A DNA stretch of 64,000 nucleotides from Rhodococcus koreensis. Its GTDB lineage: Bacteria > Actinomycetota > Actinomycetes > Mycobacteriales > Mycobacteriaceae. The DNA lies in assembly GCF_900105905.1 (NCBI RefSeq), contig NZ_FNSV01000005.1, positions 868,001 to 932,000 of the forward strand, in the 5' to 3' direction. The translations under genes were made by a program, and so were the position numbers. A model generated the notes under the pieces. That model did not search any database, had not been told where the DNA came from, and was given only the letters and a program-made list of their open reading frames with translations. Positions 26,096 through 35,606 of this stretch are shown here, in pieces; within the stretch, counting starts at the first letter, position 1, and every line of letters starts with the position of its first letter.

Positions 26096-26785
26096 TCAGG
26101 TCGCGGCGCGACGCGCGGCCAGCAGAGCGACCAGCTCTCGCGCACTGCCGATCGTGTGCACCGTGAAGGCGGCACGAATCTGCTCCAGGTCACAGGTCTC
26201 GAAAGCCTCGATCAACGCGGCATGCACCGCGTGGGCGCGCGCGGGATCGGCGCGCGTGTACTGGTCGTGCAGCAGCGCAATGGTGATATGCGCTTCCGTG
26301 ACCGGCCACAGCCGCATCAGCAGGTAGTTTTCCGACGCCGCCCAGATACTTCGATGAAACGCCAGGTGGGCTTCGTGATAGACGAGCGGATCGGGATCGA
26401 ATGCGCGGGCGTCGAAGTCGCGCCAGGCCTGCAGGACGAGTTCCATCCGATGCCCGGACGCATCGGCCAAGATCGCCGACACCGCCTGCATGTCGAGCGC
26501 CATCCGCGTTTCCGCGATATCGAGCAGTGCCGCATCGTCGAGCGACGCCACCCGCAACCCGCGATAGGGCTCCTGGACGAGCAGGCCCTCCTGCGCCAGC
26601 TGACCCAGCGCCTCCCGGACGGTCGGACGACTCACGTTCAATTCGGAGGAGAGTCGCGCCTCGGTGAGCTTCTCCCCGGGCTGCAGCGAACCGAGCACGA
26701 TGGCGCGTTTGATCTGCGCGATCACACCATCGCGACGTGTGGTCGAGGCCACCGGCAGGAGAGCAGCCTCACAGTGTTCCGGCAT
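26096..26785 (-). CDS. GntR-family regulator, FCD subfamily (second)
   Basis: A 229-residue regulator: winged helix with LTEARLSSELNVSRPTVREAL (residues 38-60), followed by an FCD domain with YHEAHLAFHRSIW. AGGAGG precedes the ATG. It ends 13 bp from the convergent response regulator gene. Its targets are unknown; CCATTAATGG palindromes at 25115 and 27884 are possible sites. It is clearly distinct from the first GntR. Confidence 0.88.
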   Translation of the reverse strand: MPEHCEAALLPVASTTRRDGVIAQIKRAIVLGSLQPGEKLTEARLSSELNVSRPTVREALGQLAQEGLLVQEPYRGLRVASLDDAALLDIAETRMALDMQAVSAILADASGHRMELVLQAWRDFDARAFDPDPLVYHEAHLAFHRSIWAASENYLLMRLWPVTEAHITIALLHDQYTRADPARAHAVHAALIEAFETCDLEQIRAAFTVHTIGSARELVALLAARRAAT

Positions 26786-26837
26786 ACAACCTCCTTGCTA
26801 CCGATGTCCCGGATACAACAATGCCCCGACCGGCCGA

Positions 26838-27272
26838 TCAGAGCGAGACCGGCCGAGAATTCCGCGCCACCGCGAAACGCGCGCGCCGTTCATGGTTGCG
26901 TCGTTCCTGAGCGGTCATGCCACCCCAGATACCGTGCCGCTCCTTGCTCATCAACGCGTAATCCGCGCAATGACGCGCCACCGGGCAGGCGTCACACAGC
27001 TGCTTCGCGGTTCGTTCACGCCTCAGCCGAACATGCTGCGCTTCACCGTCTCGAGGGTAGAACAACTCGGTATTCGAACCGCGGCACGCCGAGAACTGCT
27101 GCCACTCGGCGTTGCCCTGATCCGCTTCGCCGGACACCGGGACCGGCGGGTGTCGGTCGATCGATTGCCCACCGGCTCGCACCGTCCCGCCATGCCCCGC
27201 ACCCACACTCGAACCGTCCGACCTTTGGCGATACGACGCGACGCGCCGGGTCCGCAGCTCAGTCGAGTTCAT
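26838..27272 (-). CDS. WhiB-family iron-sulfur transcription factor
   Basis: A 144-residue protein with the WhiB core: ACRGS, then LCDACPVARHC (four Cys in total, the last three spaced C-x2-C-x5-C), the GIWGGM turn and a basic RRNHERRARF tail. It binds a redox-sensitive 4Fe-4S cluster and partners sigma factors. The N-terminal 60 residues are long and variable. ATG 27272 lies inside the end of the SDR gene (14-bp overlap), so the two are probably translationally coupled; a later start is possible. Confidence 0.88.
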   Translation of the reverse strand: MNSTELRTRRVASYRQRSDGSSVGAGHGGTVRAGGQSIDRHPPVPVSGEADQGNAEWQQFSACRGSNTELFYPRDGEAQHVRLRRERTAKQLCDACPVARHCADYALMSKERHGIWGGMTAQERRNHERRARFAVARNSRPVSL

Positions 27273-27855
27273 AGATGCGCCCCGTATGAACACCTTCCAC
27301 CGACTTCACGAACGCCCGGGCAACATCTGCGGCCGGCACCGGCGCGAATCCGGGAAAGAAATCGCCATACACGTCGAGGGCTTCTGTGACCACCGTCGGG
27401 CTGACCGCGTTGATGCGGATGCCCCGCGGCAGTTCCGTCGCTGCCGCGCGCACAAAGGACTCGAGCCCTCCGTTGACAGTCGATGCTACGGCTCCGGAAC
27501 GGATGGGCTCGCGGGCGAGAATGCCCGATACCAGCGTGAACGATCCGCCGTCGGCGACGAACGGACGACCGCGCAGCACCAGGTCGATCTGTCCGAGCAA
27601 CTTGTTCGCGATACCGGCCCGGAAGTGGTCCGTCGTCAGGTCCGTGAACTGCGGAAACGGCGTCGATCCCAACACACTGACCACCGCGTCGACGGTGCCG
27701 ACCTGACCGAACAGGCGATCAATCGATGCTCCGTCACCGACGTCCACCCGATACTCACTCGTCCGAGAGGCCACCAGCACCTCGTGCTTGCCCCTCAGCG
27801 CTTCGACGACGGCCGCGCCGACCTTGCCGGTACCGCCCGCAACGAGAATCCGCAT
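27259..27855 (-). CDS. Short NAD(P)-binding SDR-like protein
   Basis: About 198 residues: ILVAGGTGKVG nucleotide motif, a shortened Rossmann core, SVLGSTPFP and INAVSPTVVTEAL. The frame is open to ATG 27879, but GGGAGATGG precedes ATG 27855, so the latter is chosen; this also leaves room for the upstream palindrome. Resembles small NmrA/SDR proteins of unknown substrate. It is co-transcribed with the WhiB gene. Confidence 0.8.
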   Translation of the reverse strand: MRILVAGGTGKVGAAVVEALRGKHEVLVASRTSEYRVDVGDGASIDRLFGQVGTVDAVVSVLGSTPFPQFTDLTTDHFRAGIANKLLGQIDLVLRGRPFVADGGSFTLVSGILAREPIRSGAVASTVNGGLESFVRAAATELPRGIRINAVSPTVVTEALDVYGDFFPGFAPVPAADVARAFVKSVEGVHTGRIYELD

Positions 27856-27883
27856 TCCATCTCCCGAATCGAAGTTCATTTCG

Positions 27884-27893
27884 CCATTAATGG
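27884..27893 (-). promoter_or_regulatory. CCATTAATGG palindrome upstream of the SDR-WhiB pair
   Basis: A perfect 10-bp palindrome identical to the one in the dapA-like promoter (25115-25124), 29 bp upstream of the SDR start. Either an operator or a shared promoter element. Confidence 0.45.
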
Positions 27894-28059
27894 TACTTCA
27901 ACATGTCCTTTTAGTCTCCGGGTTCCACACGCTCTCTGCGCGCGGAGAAGTCGCCTGGACAAGCGTTCGCGACAACGCGACAGGCCGCGGGCCTCCCTTG
28001 CGCCTCGCCACGACTGATCCTGCCTTCACCTGCACGAGATTCTCGGCGGACGTGCTCCT

Positions 28060-28692
28060 ACAGCGAGTATCTTTTGCAGCAGTCACCCCGACAGACCGGC
28101 AGAGCCATCCGGCGAATTCTCATCGACGGCTCATGAGAGTCAAGGATGATCTGCGGGGAGCCGGGGCGGGCCCGCCGGTGGCGGGCGACCTCGACCGGGC
28201 CGCACCGATGTCGCAGAAGGCGCGTTCGGCGTGCTCGCGGGCAGGGAAATGCTGTGCTCGCGTCGTACATCCGACCGGTTTGCAGGCAGCAATGAAGTTG
28301 ACCGAGCATGCGGTTGAACAGTGCAGCCGCGTGGCGATCACCACGGTCACGCCGGGCAAGGTAGTGCGCGCGGGCCGGCATTCCCGGCCGGCGGCGACGA
28401 ATGCCAGACGAACCTGAGAACGGCGAACCGGTTGTTCTTCACGTGGCGGCGAGTGACTGCGATGCTGCGCCCCGATGCACGAGCGACCGGTGCCGACCCG
28501 GCATACGCCTTCAGCCCACGTGCGCCGGGCGGAGCGGCCGCGGTCGTCGCCGATCTCGGCCAGCACCCGGGCACCGGTAACATCGGCGAGCCCTGAAAAA
28601 CTGGTGATGATCGCATGGTCAGGATGCCGCCACAATATTTCGGCCGCAACATCTTTGAGTATCTGCGCGTTTGCACACTCGGCGTCCAGCAT
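28060..28692 (-). mobile_element. IS110-family transposase remnant (C-terminal half)
   Basis: Three minus-strand frames in succession give the Transposase_20 half of an IS110 protein: FSGLADVTGARVLAEIGDD, then in another frame LKAYAGSAPVARASGRSIAV, then in a third HYLARRDRGDRHAAALFNRM. At least two frameshifts and no DEDD N-terminal half, so it is dead. The ends of the element are not visible. Confidence 0.72.
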
Positions 28693-28821
28693 CGCGACGA
28701 GAGAAAAACGAAACCGGACTATCGGGTCATGACGATGGAGCGGACGGTTCTCGCGTCAATCCGCTCCACAGACACCCCGACCGGGTGTTCTGTGTCGCCA
28801 CTTGATCAGAGAGGCTTGCTC

Positions 28822-29163
28822 GTGACGCAACTCCAGAAGCGCTGGCCCAAATGGGTATACGTCCAATCCGCCAAAGAGCCCGAATAACGCTTCAGCTTCG
28901 CGAACGAACCTACCTTCCTCGCCTGGCAACGCACTGCCCTCGCCATCGCCGCCGGAGGTGCCAGCCTCGATCGACTGACTTTCGGCCGCCTCGGGTTCCT
29001 CGCCTTCGCCATCCTCGCTCTCGCCATCACACTCAGTCTCTGCGCATTCTGCGAGTCTCAGGGCCGCTCCCGACGGCCCCGTCGCGGCCGAGCGACACTG
29101 GCATTATCGTCTGCCACGGCACTTCTCGCCGCCGTCGAGGCACTAGCCCTCGCCGCTCACTGA
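28822..29163 (+). pseudogene. DUF202 (YidH-like) membrane protein with one nonsense codon
   Basis: Reading from GTG 28822 to the TGA at 29161 gives a 114-codon frame interrupted only by TAA at 28885-28887. Translating across it gives RWPKWVYVQS, (stop), RFSFANE, FLAWQRTALAIAAGG and two further hydrophobic segments, a complete DUF202 protein with three membrane helices. The stop replaces the residue just before the conserved RFS.ANERTFLAW core (ERT is EPT here). A recent point mutation is the simplest view. Without the interruption it would be a small inner-membrane protein of unknown role. Confidence 0.75.
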
Positions 29164-29368
29164 AGAGCGCATGCCTCCAAGCCTTCGGTAAACGTGAAGC
29201 GGCACTGACAGTCACAGCAGACCTTGCGCCCCACCCCACACACGTCGAGGGTGATCCTCTCGTCTCGGAGTGGACCGCCCGCGGTCCTCCTGGACAGCAA
29301 TCCCGTGAAGGCGACCTTGGATCGACTGCCTTCAAGTGTCATCGCTAACCCGGATACGTCGGCTGCGC

Positions 29369-31935
29369 TCATCGTTGGAGTTGCTCGACGACCCAGGCGG
29401 CGACCTGTGCGCGGGAGGTGAACCCGAGTTTGGTCAGGATGTGCTCGACGTGGCCCTGCGCGGTGCGTTCGGAGATCACCAGCTTCGCCGCGATGGCCTT
29501 GTTGGTCATGCCTTCGGCGACGAGTTCGGCGACTTGTTCCTCACGCTTGGTCAGTTTCACCGCCGAACCGGCAGCGGGATCGGTTGTGTGCGGGGCACGC
29601 TCGTCGAGGGCGTAGGCGACGGCTGCGTCGAAATCCAGGTGGCGTCCTTCGCGACCAGCCGCCTCGAATGCCTTGTCGCCGAGGTCCCGACGTGCCTTCT
29701 CCGCGCAGGCGTCGTGATAGACGAGCAGGGTGGGGTAGATGACCGCGACGCTGCCGACGGAGCGCCCCAATTCCTCTGCCGCTCCCATCAGGACTGCCGC
29801 CCGCCTCGCGTCGCGGTGCTCCCCGGCGATCCAGGCCAGTGCCTCGAGACAGGATGCGGCGACGCGGGGAAAGTTCGCGCGGGTCAGCTGCAACGCCTGT
29901 TCGACGAGCCGCTCCGCACGCGTGGCGTCACCCTGCTGCCACGCGACCACGCCCAGCGCCCACAGCGAGTACGCCCTGTGCAGGGCTTCGCCGCACGCCT
30001 CCGTGATCGTGAGCACGCGCTCGTGGCACTCGATTGCCCGCTCCGTCTGGCCGCGCAATTCGTAGGCCATCCCCAGCATGCTCAGAGCACCGGTCTCGAG
30101 GGTGCGATCCTCTCGGGTGCCGAATACTGCGAGGGCACGTTCGAAATACGAACACGCGCGAGCGAGGTCACCGCCGAGCAGGGCCAATGTGCCCTCGGCG
30201 TAATCGATAAACGCGTGCGTCATCGGGTCGCTCGTGTGCGCGGCGATCGCGCGTCCCTGCGCCATCAGCGCGGCGCCGGCGGGGAGGTCGCCCAGCATCC
30301 CAGCCAGCACGCTCGCCGCATACAGCGATTTGATGTGTTCGACGCTCGACGGGCCGGCCCAGGTGGCCAGGAAGCGGTCGAGCCAGCGCCGGCCCTCGCT
30401 GTAGAGACCCTGAGAAAGCCAGAACGGGAACAGTGCGGCGGCGACGTGGAGGCCGGCGGCGGGATCGTCGGTGACGCAGAATTCCAGCGCCTCTCGGATG
30501 TTCGGTTGCTCCCGTCGCAGGCGTGAAGTCAGCTCGAGCTGGCGTGCGCTGATCCAGTCCACCTCCGCGTCGACCGCCAGTGCCTGGTACCAGTCCCGGT
30601 GCCGGCGGCGCAGAGTCACGTTTTCACCGGTCTGTTCGAGTTTCTCGCGGCCGTATTCGCGGACGGTCTCGAGTAGCCGGAACCGCACCACTGTGCCGGC
30701 TTCCTGGCGGATCAGGATCGACTTGTCCACCAGCGAGGTCACCGCGTCAAGCAGGTCGGCCGAAGTCAGACCCGCGCCGCAGACCTGTTCTGCCGCATCG
30801 AGTTCGAAGCTTCCCGCGAATACCGATACCCGCCCCCACACCAGTTGCTCCCGAACGGTGCACAGCTCGAAGCTCCAGTCGATCGACAACCGCAAGGTCT
30901 GCTGCCGCGACGGCGCGCCCCTACTTCCGCGGGTCAGCAGGGCATAGCGGTCGGTGAGGCGCTCGAGGATTTGCTCGGGCGACATCGCCCGCAGCCGGGC
31001 CGCCGCCAGCTCGATGGGCAACGGCAACCCGTCCAGCCGGTGGCAGATCCGCGCCACGGCGACCATGTTGTCCTCGGTGATTTCGAAACCCGGGACAGCG
31101 GCGGCGGCGCGTTCGGCGAACAGGGTCACCGCGTCATACCGGGGCAGTCCCCGCAGCGAGGGTTCCCGATGACCATCCGGGACCGTCAGCGGGGGCACCC
31201 GCAGCACCGCCTCCCCTCCGATGCCGAGGGGTTCGCGGCTGGTGGCGAGGATTCGCAGCCCGGGGCACGCCAGTAGCAGAGCCACGGCCAGCACGGCGAC
31301 CGCGTCGATGACGTGCTCGCAGTTGTCGAGAACCAGCAGCAGCTCCCGCGCGGCCAGGTACTCCACCAGCACCTCGAGTAGCGGCCGCGCCTGATGATCC
31401 CGCAACCCCAGCGCGCCGGCCACCGCATCCACCAGCAGCGACGGGGTACCGAGCTCACCGAGCTCGACCAGCCACACCCCGCCGCCGTAGTCACGTCGTA
31501 CGTTCGCGGCCACTTGCAGCGCCAGCCGGGTCTTCCCGACACCGCCGATCCCGGTCAACGTCAGCAGCCGGGATCCGGTCAACAGGTTCTTCGCCTCGGT
31601 GAGTTCGTGCCGGCGACCGACGAAACTCGTCAACCCCAACGACAAATTCCCCTTCGACGCTCGGGCCGGCACTGGGTGCGCAATCTGAGGACGAAACGTC
31701 GCGGATCGTGTCCGCGCCGGTGGCGGCTCCTGGCCTGACGAGGCTGCGCCCGCTTCGGCGTGCAGCGCCATCTCGTCGACCGCAAGCCCGTGATCGTGTT
31801 GGATCCGGCGCAGTTGCTCACCGAAATCTGCGGCAGTGGCCGGCCGCTCGCCGGGAGTGCCGGACATCGCGCAGGCGATCGCCGCAGATACGTCTTCAGG
31901 GACGCCGTGCTCACGCAGGTCGGGCGCCGGTTGGG
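29369..31935 (-). pseudogene. Kinase-ATPase-LuxR regulator, 3' part (ATPase, TPR-like and LuxR domains)
   Basis: The minus frame encodes the end of the kinase domain (PAPDLREHGVPEDVSAAI), an AAA/STAND ATPase with Walker A GIGGVGKTR and Walker B-like LLLVLDNCEH, a long helical repeat region and a C-terminal LuxR helix-turn-helix (LTKREEQVAELVAEGMTNKAI). It is the downstream part of the gene whose 5' part lies at 33292-34018; an insertion sequence separates them. The frame stays open into the element to ATG 31984, so a truncated kinase-less regulator could still be made. Confidence 0.88.
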
Positions 31936-31938
31936 CCT

Positions 31939-31999
31939 GTTGCCTCATGTCAAGATGCCCGCGAAGTCTGATTCGTTGACTCATTTGAGGATGCCCGCG
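31939..31999 (+). repeat. Left terminal repeat array of the insertion sequence
   Basis: Two direct copies (31939-31963 and 31975-31999, start-to-start 36 bp) of a 25-bp motif sharing GTTG, CTCAT and ATGCCCGCG. Inverted counterparts lie at 33230-33289. Double end motifs suggest two transposase-binding sites per end. Confidence 0.85.
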
Positions 32000-33179
32000 T
32001 GACGGGTGCCTTTCGGGCCGGCCCTGCCTTGCTGGTGGTCAGCGTCAGCAGTTCGGTGGTGAGCGCCTGGATCCGGCGCTGGAGGGCGGCGGGGTTCAGC
32101 TGGGCGTAGGTGTCGGCAAGGATCTCTTTATCGTGCTTGTCGACCGCTTTGTGGTGTTCAGCACGCCGGTGCGGTGTAGTGGCGACGTCGTATTTCTTGC
32201 TGACCTTCGCGCCGTTGCGGACCTTCGAGACGAGTTTCTGTTGTGGGCAGAAATAGTTGGCCAGCTGCGACTGCAACACCCAGATCTTGTTGAGCAACAC
32301 CAGTTCTGCCTCGGTGTCGTAGCGGTGGTAGCCGACGACGGTGCGCACGATTGCCCAGTTCTTCTGCTCCACGTGGCAGCCGTCGTTGGAGTTGCCGGGT
32401 CGCGACCGGGTGAAGGTGATTTCGCGTTTCTCGCACCACGCGAGCAGGTGATGATTGATGAACTCACTGCCGTTGTCGCTGTCCACGCCCAGGATCGGGA
32501 ACGGCATGATTTTCGCGATCTCGTCCAGTGCGGCGATCACCCATTTGCGGGCCTTGTTGCGCACGGAGCGGTTCTCGGTCCACCCGGTGGCGATGTCGGT
32601 CACGGTCAGCGTGTAGGCGTGCTCGCCTTCGGCGTTGCCGCCCTCGTGGCCGACCAGGTCGATCTCGACAAACCCCGGTTTCGCGTCGTCCCAGTCCGCC
32701 CAGGTACGGATCGGGATCTGCGACTTGAGCAGCGACCCCGGCTTGGTGTGGCTGCGGCCCCTCAGCTCGTGCTTGCGCCGTTCCGGGGCCAGGCGCCGGT
32801 CGATGGTGGCCGCCGACATCGACACCACCAACGCGGCGGTGTCGTCGTCGATGTCCAGTTCGCCGAAGTGGCGCAGCCGCGGCACCAGCTCGCCCAGGAT
32901 CGGGGCCAGCCGCTTCCCGGCGGGCATCCCCAACACTGCCCAGCAGAAGATCAGCGCGGCAATGATGTTCGGACCGTAAGTCGGTGGTCGCGGCGTCCGC
33001 TGCCGCACCACCCGCGGCCGCAGCGCGCCACGCAACGCCTTACGGGCATGATCGCGATGCCAGCCCGTGGTGGCGCACAACTCGTCCAGGATCCTCGCCT
33101 TACCGGCCTTGTCCGCCCGCTTGTAGCGGGTCGCGATCGTCTTCGTCACGGCTTTGCGCTCGGCCATCGTCAATCCCAT
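31950..33179 (-). CDS. rve (DDE)-type transposase of the insertion sequence
   Basis: About 409 residues from ATG 33179 (ATG 33167 is also possible, with GGAGG 12 bases before it). An N-terminal helix-turn-helix region (AERKAVTKTIATRYKRADKA) is followed by a retroviral-integrase-like core: the first Asp in FVEIDLVGHEGG, the second in VDSDNGSEFIN and the Glu in CHVEQKNW. It resembles transposases of unclassified (ISNCY-like) elements with IS481/IS3-type cores. It appears intact, so the element may still be active. Confidence 0.88.
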   Translation of the reverse strand: MGLTMAERKAVTKTIATRYKRADKAGKARILDELCATTGWHRDHARKALRGALRPRVVRQRTPRPPTYGPNIIAALIFCWAVLGMPAGKRLAPILGELVPRLRHFGELDIDDDTAALVVSMSAATIDRRLAPERRKHELRGRSHTKPGSLLKSQIPIRTWADWDDAKPGFVEIDLVGHEGGNAEGEHAYTLTVTDIATGWTENRSVRNKARKWVIAALDEIAKIMPFPILGVDSDNGSEFINHHLLAWCEKREITFTRSRPGNSNDGCHVEQKNWAIVRTVVGYHRYDTEAELVLLNKIWVLQSQLANYFCPQQKLVSKVRNGAKVSKKYDVATTPHRRAEHHKAVDKHDKEILADTYAQLNPAALQRRIQALTTELLTLTTSKAGPARKAPVTRASSNESTNQTSRAS

Positions 33180-33229
33180 CCTCCGGCGGTAGCGCAACCC
33201 CCGCACGCACGCTCGAGCGACACGCCGCA

Positions 33230-33289
33230 CGCGGGCATTCTCGAGTGAGTCAACGAAGGGGGCTACGCGGGCATTTTGGATGAGTCAAC
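33230..33289 (-). repeat. Right terminal repeat array of the insertion sequence
   Basis: Two copies (33230-33254 and 33266-33289) of the end motif, reverse complementary to those at the left end. The outer copy ends two bases before the right target duplication. Confidence 0.85.
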
Positions 33290-34018
33290 GCGTTGGGTGG
33301 TGATCCGCAGGAACTGCGCGACAATCTGTTCACCGCTGTGGCGTTCGAACGCCGCATGACCGGTGAGTGCACTGAACATGGTGGCGCCGAGGCCGTAGAT
33401 GTCCGACGCCGTGGTCGGCGGGTCACCAGTGAGGACCTCCGGCGCGGTGTAGGCCGGGGACCCGGTGACGGTGCCGGTGGCGGTCTCGAAGCCGCCGGCG
33501 ACGTGCGCGATACCGAAGTCCGTCAGCGCGGGTTCACCGTAGTCGGTGAGCAGGATGTTCGCGGGCTTGATGTCACGGTGCAGGATACCGAGCCGGTGCG
33601 CGGTCTCCACCGCGCCGGCGATCTTCACCCCCAACCGCAGCGCGTCACCGAGCGGCAGCGGACCGTCGCGGTGGATACGGGTGTCGAGGGAGTCCTGCCG
33701 GTGGTACTGCATCACGAGGTAGGGCAGCCCGTTGTCGGTGGCGCCGACCTGCAACACATTGACGATGTTCGGATGCCCGGTCAGCCGTCCCATCGCCCGC
33801 TGCTCCCGGAAGAACCGCTCCCGGTTCTCCTCGTCGAGTTCGACGGTGAGCACCTTCACCGCCACCGTGCGGTCCAGGGCGGCCTGCGTGCAGCGGTAGA
33901 CCACCCCGAAACCACCGCGCCCGATCTCGTGGGCGTCGTCGAACCCGGCCGCGCTCAGCTCCGCGGCGACCGGGGGATCCGTGGACCGCTGGGTGGCGAG
34001 CGGGTCACTGTCGTCCAT
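33263..34018 (-). pseudogene. Kinase-ATPase-LuxR regulator, 5' part (Ser/Thr kinase domain)
   Basis: Starts at ATG 34018. A Hanks-type kinase domain with a Gly loop GRGGFG (about 33-38), ATP Lys55 in VAVK, HRDIKPAN (Asp149) and DFG (167-169), all catalytic residues present. Native sequence ends at RITTQ (33292); the frame then runs into the insertion sequence and stops at 33263. The severed product keeps most of the kinase domain but loses its last helices and all of the ATPase and LuxR parts. The intact 1095-residue protein would be a PknK-like regulator. Confidence 0.88.
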
Positions 34019-34234
34019 CGAAACGGCCTACCACGCTGTCGTCTCGCAGTACGTGTGCCCCGAAATACGGGAAGCCCCGCTGCACGTGAGTCATGGGAAG
34101 GCGATCGTCGAAATACCACATGCGAAACCTCCCGACACTTCCCCTCAGCATATCGCCGCATGTGGTTGTGTCCGATACCGACGGCCCTGTGACTGATGAT
34201 GCTTGCGCGGTAGTTGATCTCGCCCGGGCCGCGG

Positions 34235-34819
34235 CTACGGGCGACTGTCGCCCAGATGAAGGGACACGAGCTCGGCGAGGTGGATGCCGACCTGGTCGAG
34301 TGGGCGCACCGACCGCGAGGAGATGGCGAGGATGGCGGCGCCCTCGATTGCGCACACTGCGGTGGTCGCGAGCGACCGGGCGGCAGCCTCATCAACCCCT
34401 GTGCGCTCGAGTTGCTCGGCGAGCAGACTCGCCCAGTTATCGAATACCTCGGCGGCAACCGCGGGCGCCAACGGTGCCTCCGGGCCGCCGAGGGCGGCGG
34501 CGACGATCGGGCATCCGGCGGTGAAGTCACTGGCCTCCAGCGTGTCCTTCCACATCCGAATGAACGCAATGAGGCTGTCGGCGGGGCTGTCGGACGCGGC
34601 GAACTCGGCAATGATCGCACTCATCAGCTGGCCGGCCACCCGGGTGGATTCCTCGATGAGTTCTGCCTTCCCGCGGGGGAAGTTCTGGTAGACGGACCGC
34701 CGCGCGGTGTCGCTACGCGCCAGCAGTTCGGTGATTCCGGTGCCGGCGACGCCGCGCTCCCGCACGAGCGCGATCGTGCCGGCGATGAGCCGATCGCGGG
34801 GACTCGGTGTCATCGGCAT
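34235..34819 (-). CDS. TetR-family regulator
   Basis: About 194 residues (or two fewer from the next ATG). The N-terminal helix-turn-helix reads VRERGVAGTGITELLARSDTA, RSVYQNFPRGKAELI; the C-terminal domain has FTAGCPIVAAAL, typical of the LmrA/YxaF-like branch. It is divergent from the DUF4442-to-reductase cluster and probably represses it. GTAG-N10-CTAC at about 34850-34870 in the divergent promoter is a weak operator candidate. Confidence 0.87.
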   Translation of the reverse strand: MPMTPSPRDRLIAGTIALVRERGVAGTGITELLARSDTARRSVYQNFPRGKAELIEESTRVAGQLMSAIIAEFAASDSPADSLIAFIRMWKDTLEASDFTAGCPIVAAALGGPEAPLAPAVAAEVFDNWASLLAEQLERTGVDEAAARSLATTAVCAIEGAAILAISSRSVRPLDQVGIHLAELVSLHLGDSRP

Positions 34820-35066
34820 CCCTCCTTGCGTTGAGCGAACAATCCTTGCGGTAGCACGATCATTCTACTATGGTTGCGTGAAACACGTAACTGGGGTTCA
34901 CACCTACTTCATCGAAGGGTGCACCCGACCACCCCGGCGCCCTGTCGTGCGGCGTCACCAGATGGCCCGGCAGCTCCGACTTCGCGGATCTCGACCCAGC
35001 TCGTCCACGGGTCCAGCCACGACATGCCCGACTCGGAACACCGAACAGAGAGAACAGGTTGTCTCA

Positions 35067-35579
35067 GTGAATAACCCAACGGTGCAGGAATATTCGACTG
35101 GTTCGACGAAGAGCACGAGTCTCAGACTATGGAATACGCTGCGGCAGCTGCCCCTGGGCAAACAACTCTTCACCACGGGTGTCTGCTTCAAGGCCCCCTA
35201 CTTCGGGACCATTCATCCCGAAATCACGATCCTCGAGCCGGCGCGCTGCGAAGTGCGGGCCCCGAACCGCCGCGGCTCACGCAACCATCTCGGAACATTC
35301 CATGCCATCGCTTCGTGCAACATGGCCGAACTGGCGGCGGGCATGATGACCGACGTCACCGTTCCGGTCACGCACCGATGGATCCCCGTGGGCATGACCG
35401 TCGAGTACCTCGCGAAAGCGGCCACCGACATGCGCACCGTCGCGGCGATAGATGCGATTCCCGCATTCGGTGACGATCCGGTCGACCTGGAAGTCCCGGT
35501 CGAGGTACTCACGACCGACGGCACGGTCGCCGTACGCGCCCGCATCACCATGCGCGTCGCCCGCAAGAAACACGACTGA
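35067..35579 (+). CDS. DUF4442 hotdog-fold protein (thioesterase-like)
   Basis: About 170 residues from GTG 35067. The core NHLGTFHAIASCNMAELAAGMM is the hotdog helix of DUF4442 proteins, related to acyl-CoA thioesterases. First gene of a tightly packed cluster, pointing to acyl or lipid metabolism. The ribosome site is modest, so the start could be elsewhere within the preceding 100 bp. Confidence 0.8.
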   Translation: MNNPTVQEYSTGSTKSTSLRLWNTLRQLPLGKQLFTTGVCFKAPYFGTIHPEITILEPARCEVRAPNRRGSRNHLGTFHAIASCNMAELAAGMMTDVTVPVTHRWIPVGMTVEYLAKAATDMRTVAAIDAIPAFGDDPVDLEVPVEVLTTDGTVAVRARITMRVARKKHD

Positions 35580-35606
35580 CTCCCGAAACGTCGAGAGGAA
35601 GACTCG

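Larger units (their letters stand above)
31936..33291 (-). mobile_element. 1356-bp insertion sequence inside the kinase-LuxR gene
   Basis: Bounded by 6-bp direct repeats GTTGGG at 31930-31935 and 33292-33297. Removing the element and one repeat gives 727 + 2561 = 3288 nt, exactly 1096 codons, and restores RITTQPAPDLRE across the junction. Each end has two copies of a 24-25 bp motif (GTTGACTCA...ATGCCCGCG) in inverted orientation. The sole gene is an rve-type transposase on the minus strand. The clean ends suggest a fairly recent insertion. Confidence 0.9.

Noticed and set aside
29369..34018. Kinase and LuxR proteins as two independent genes
   Set aside because: Target duplication, frame restoration and continuity of the kinase domain across the element show one original gene.
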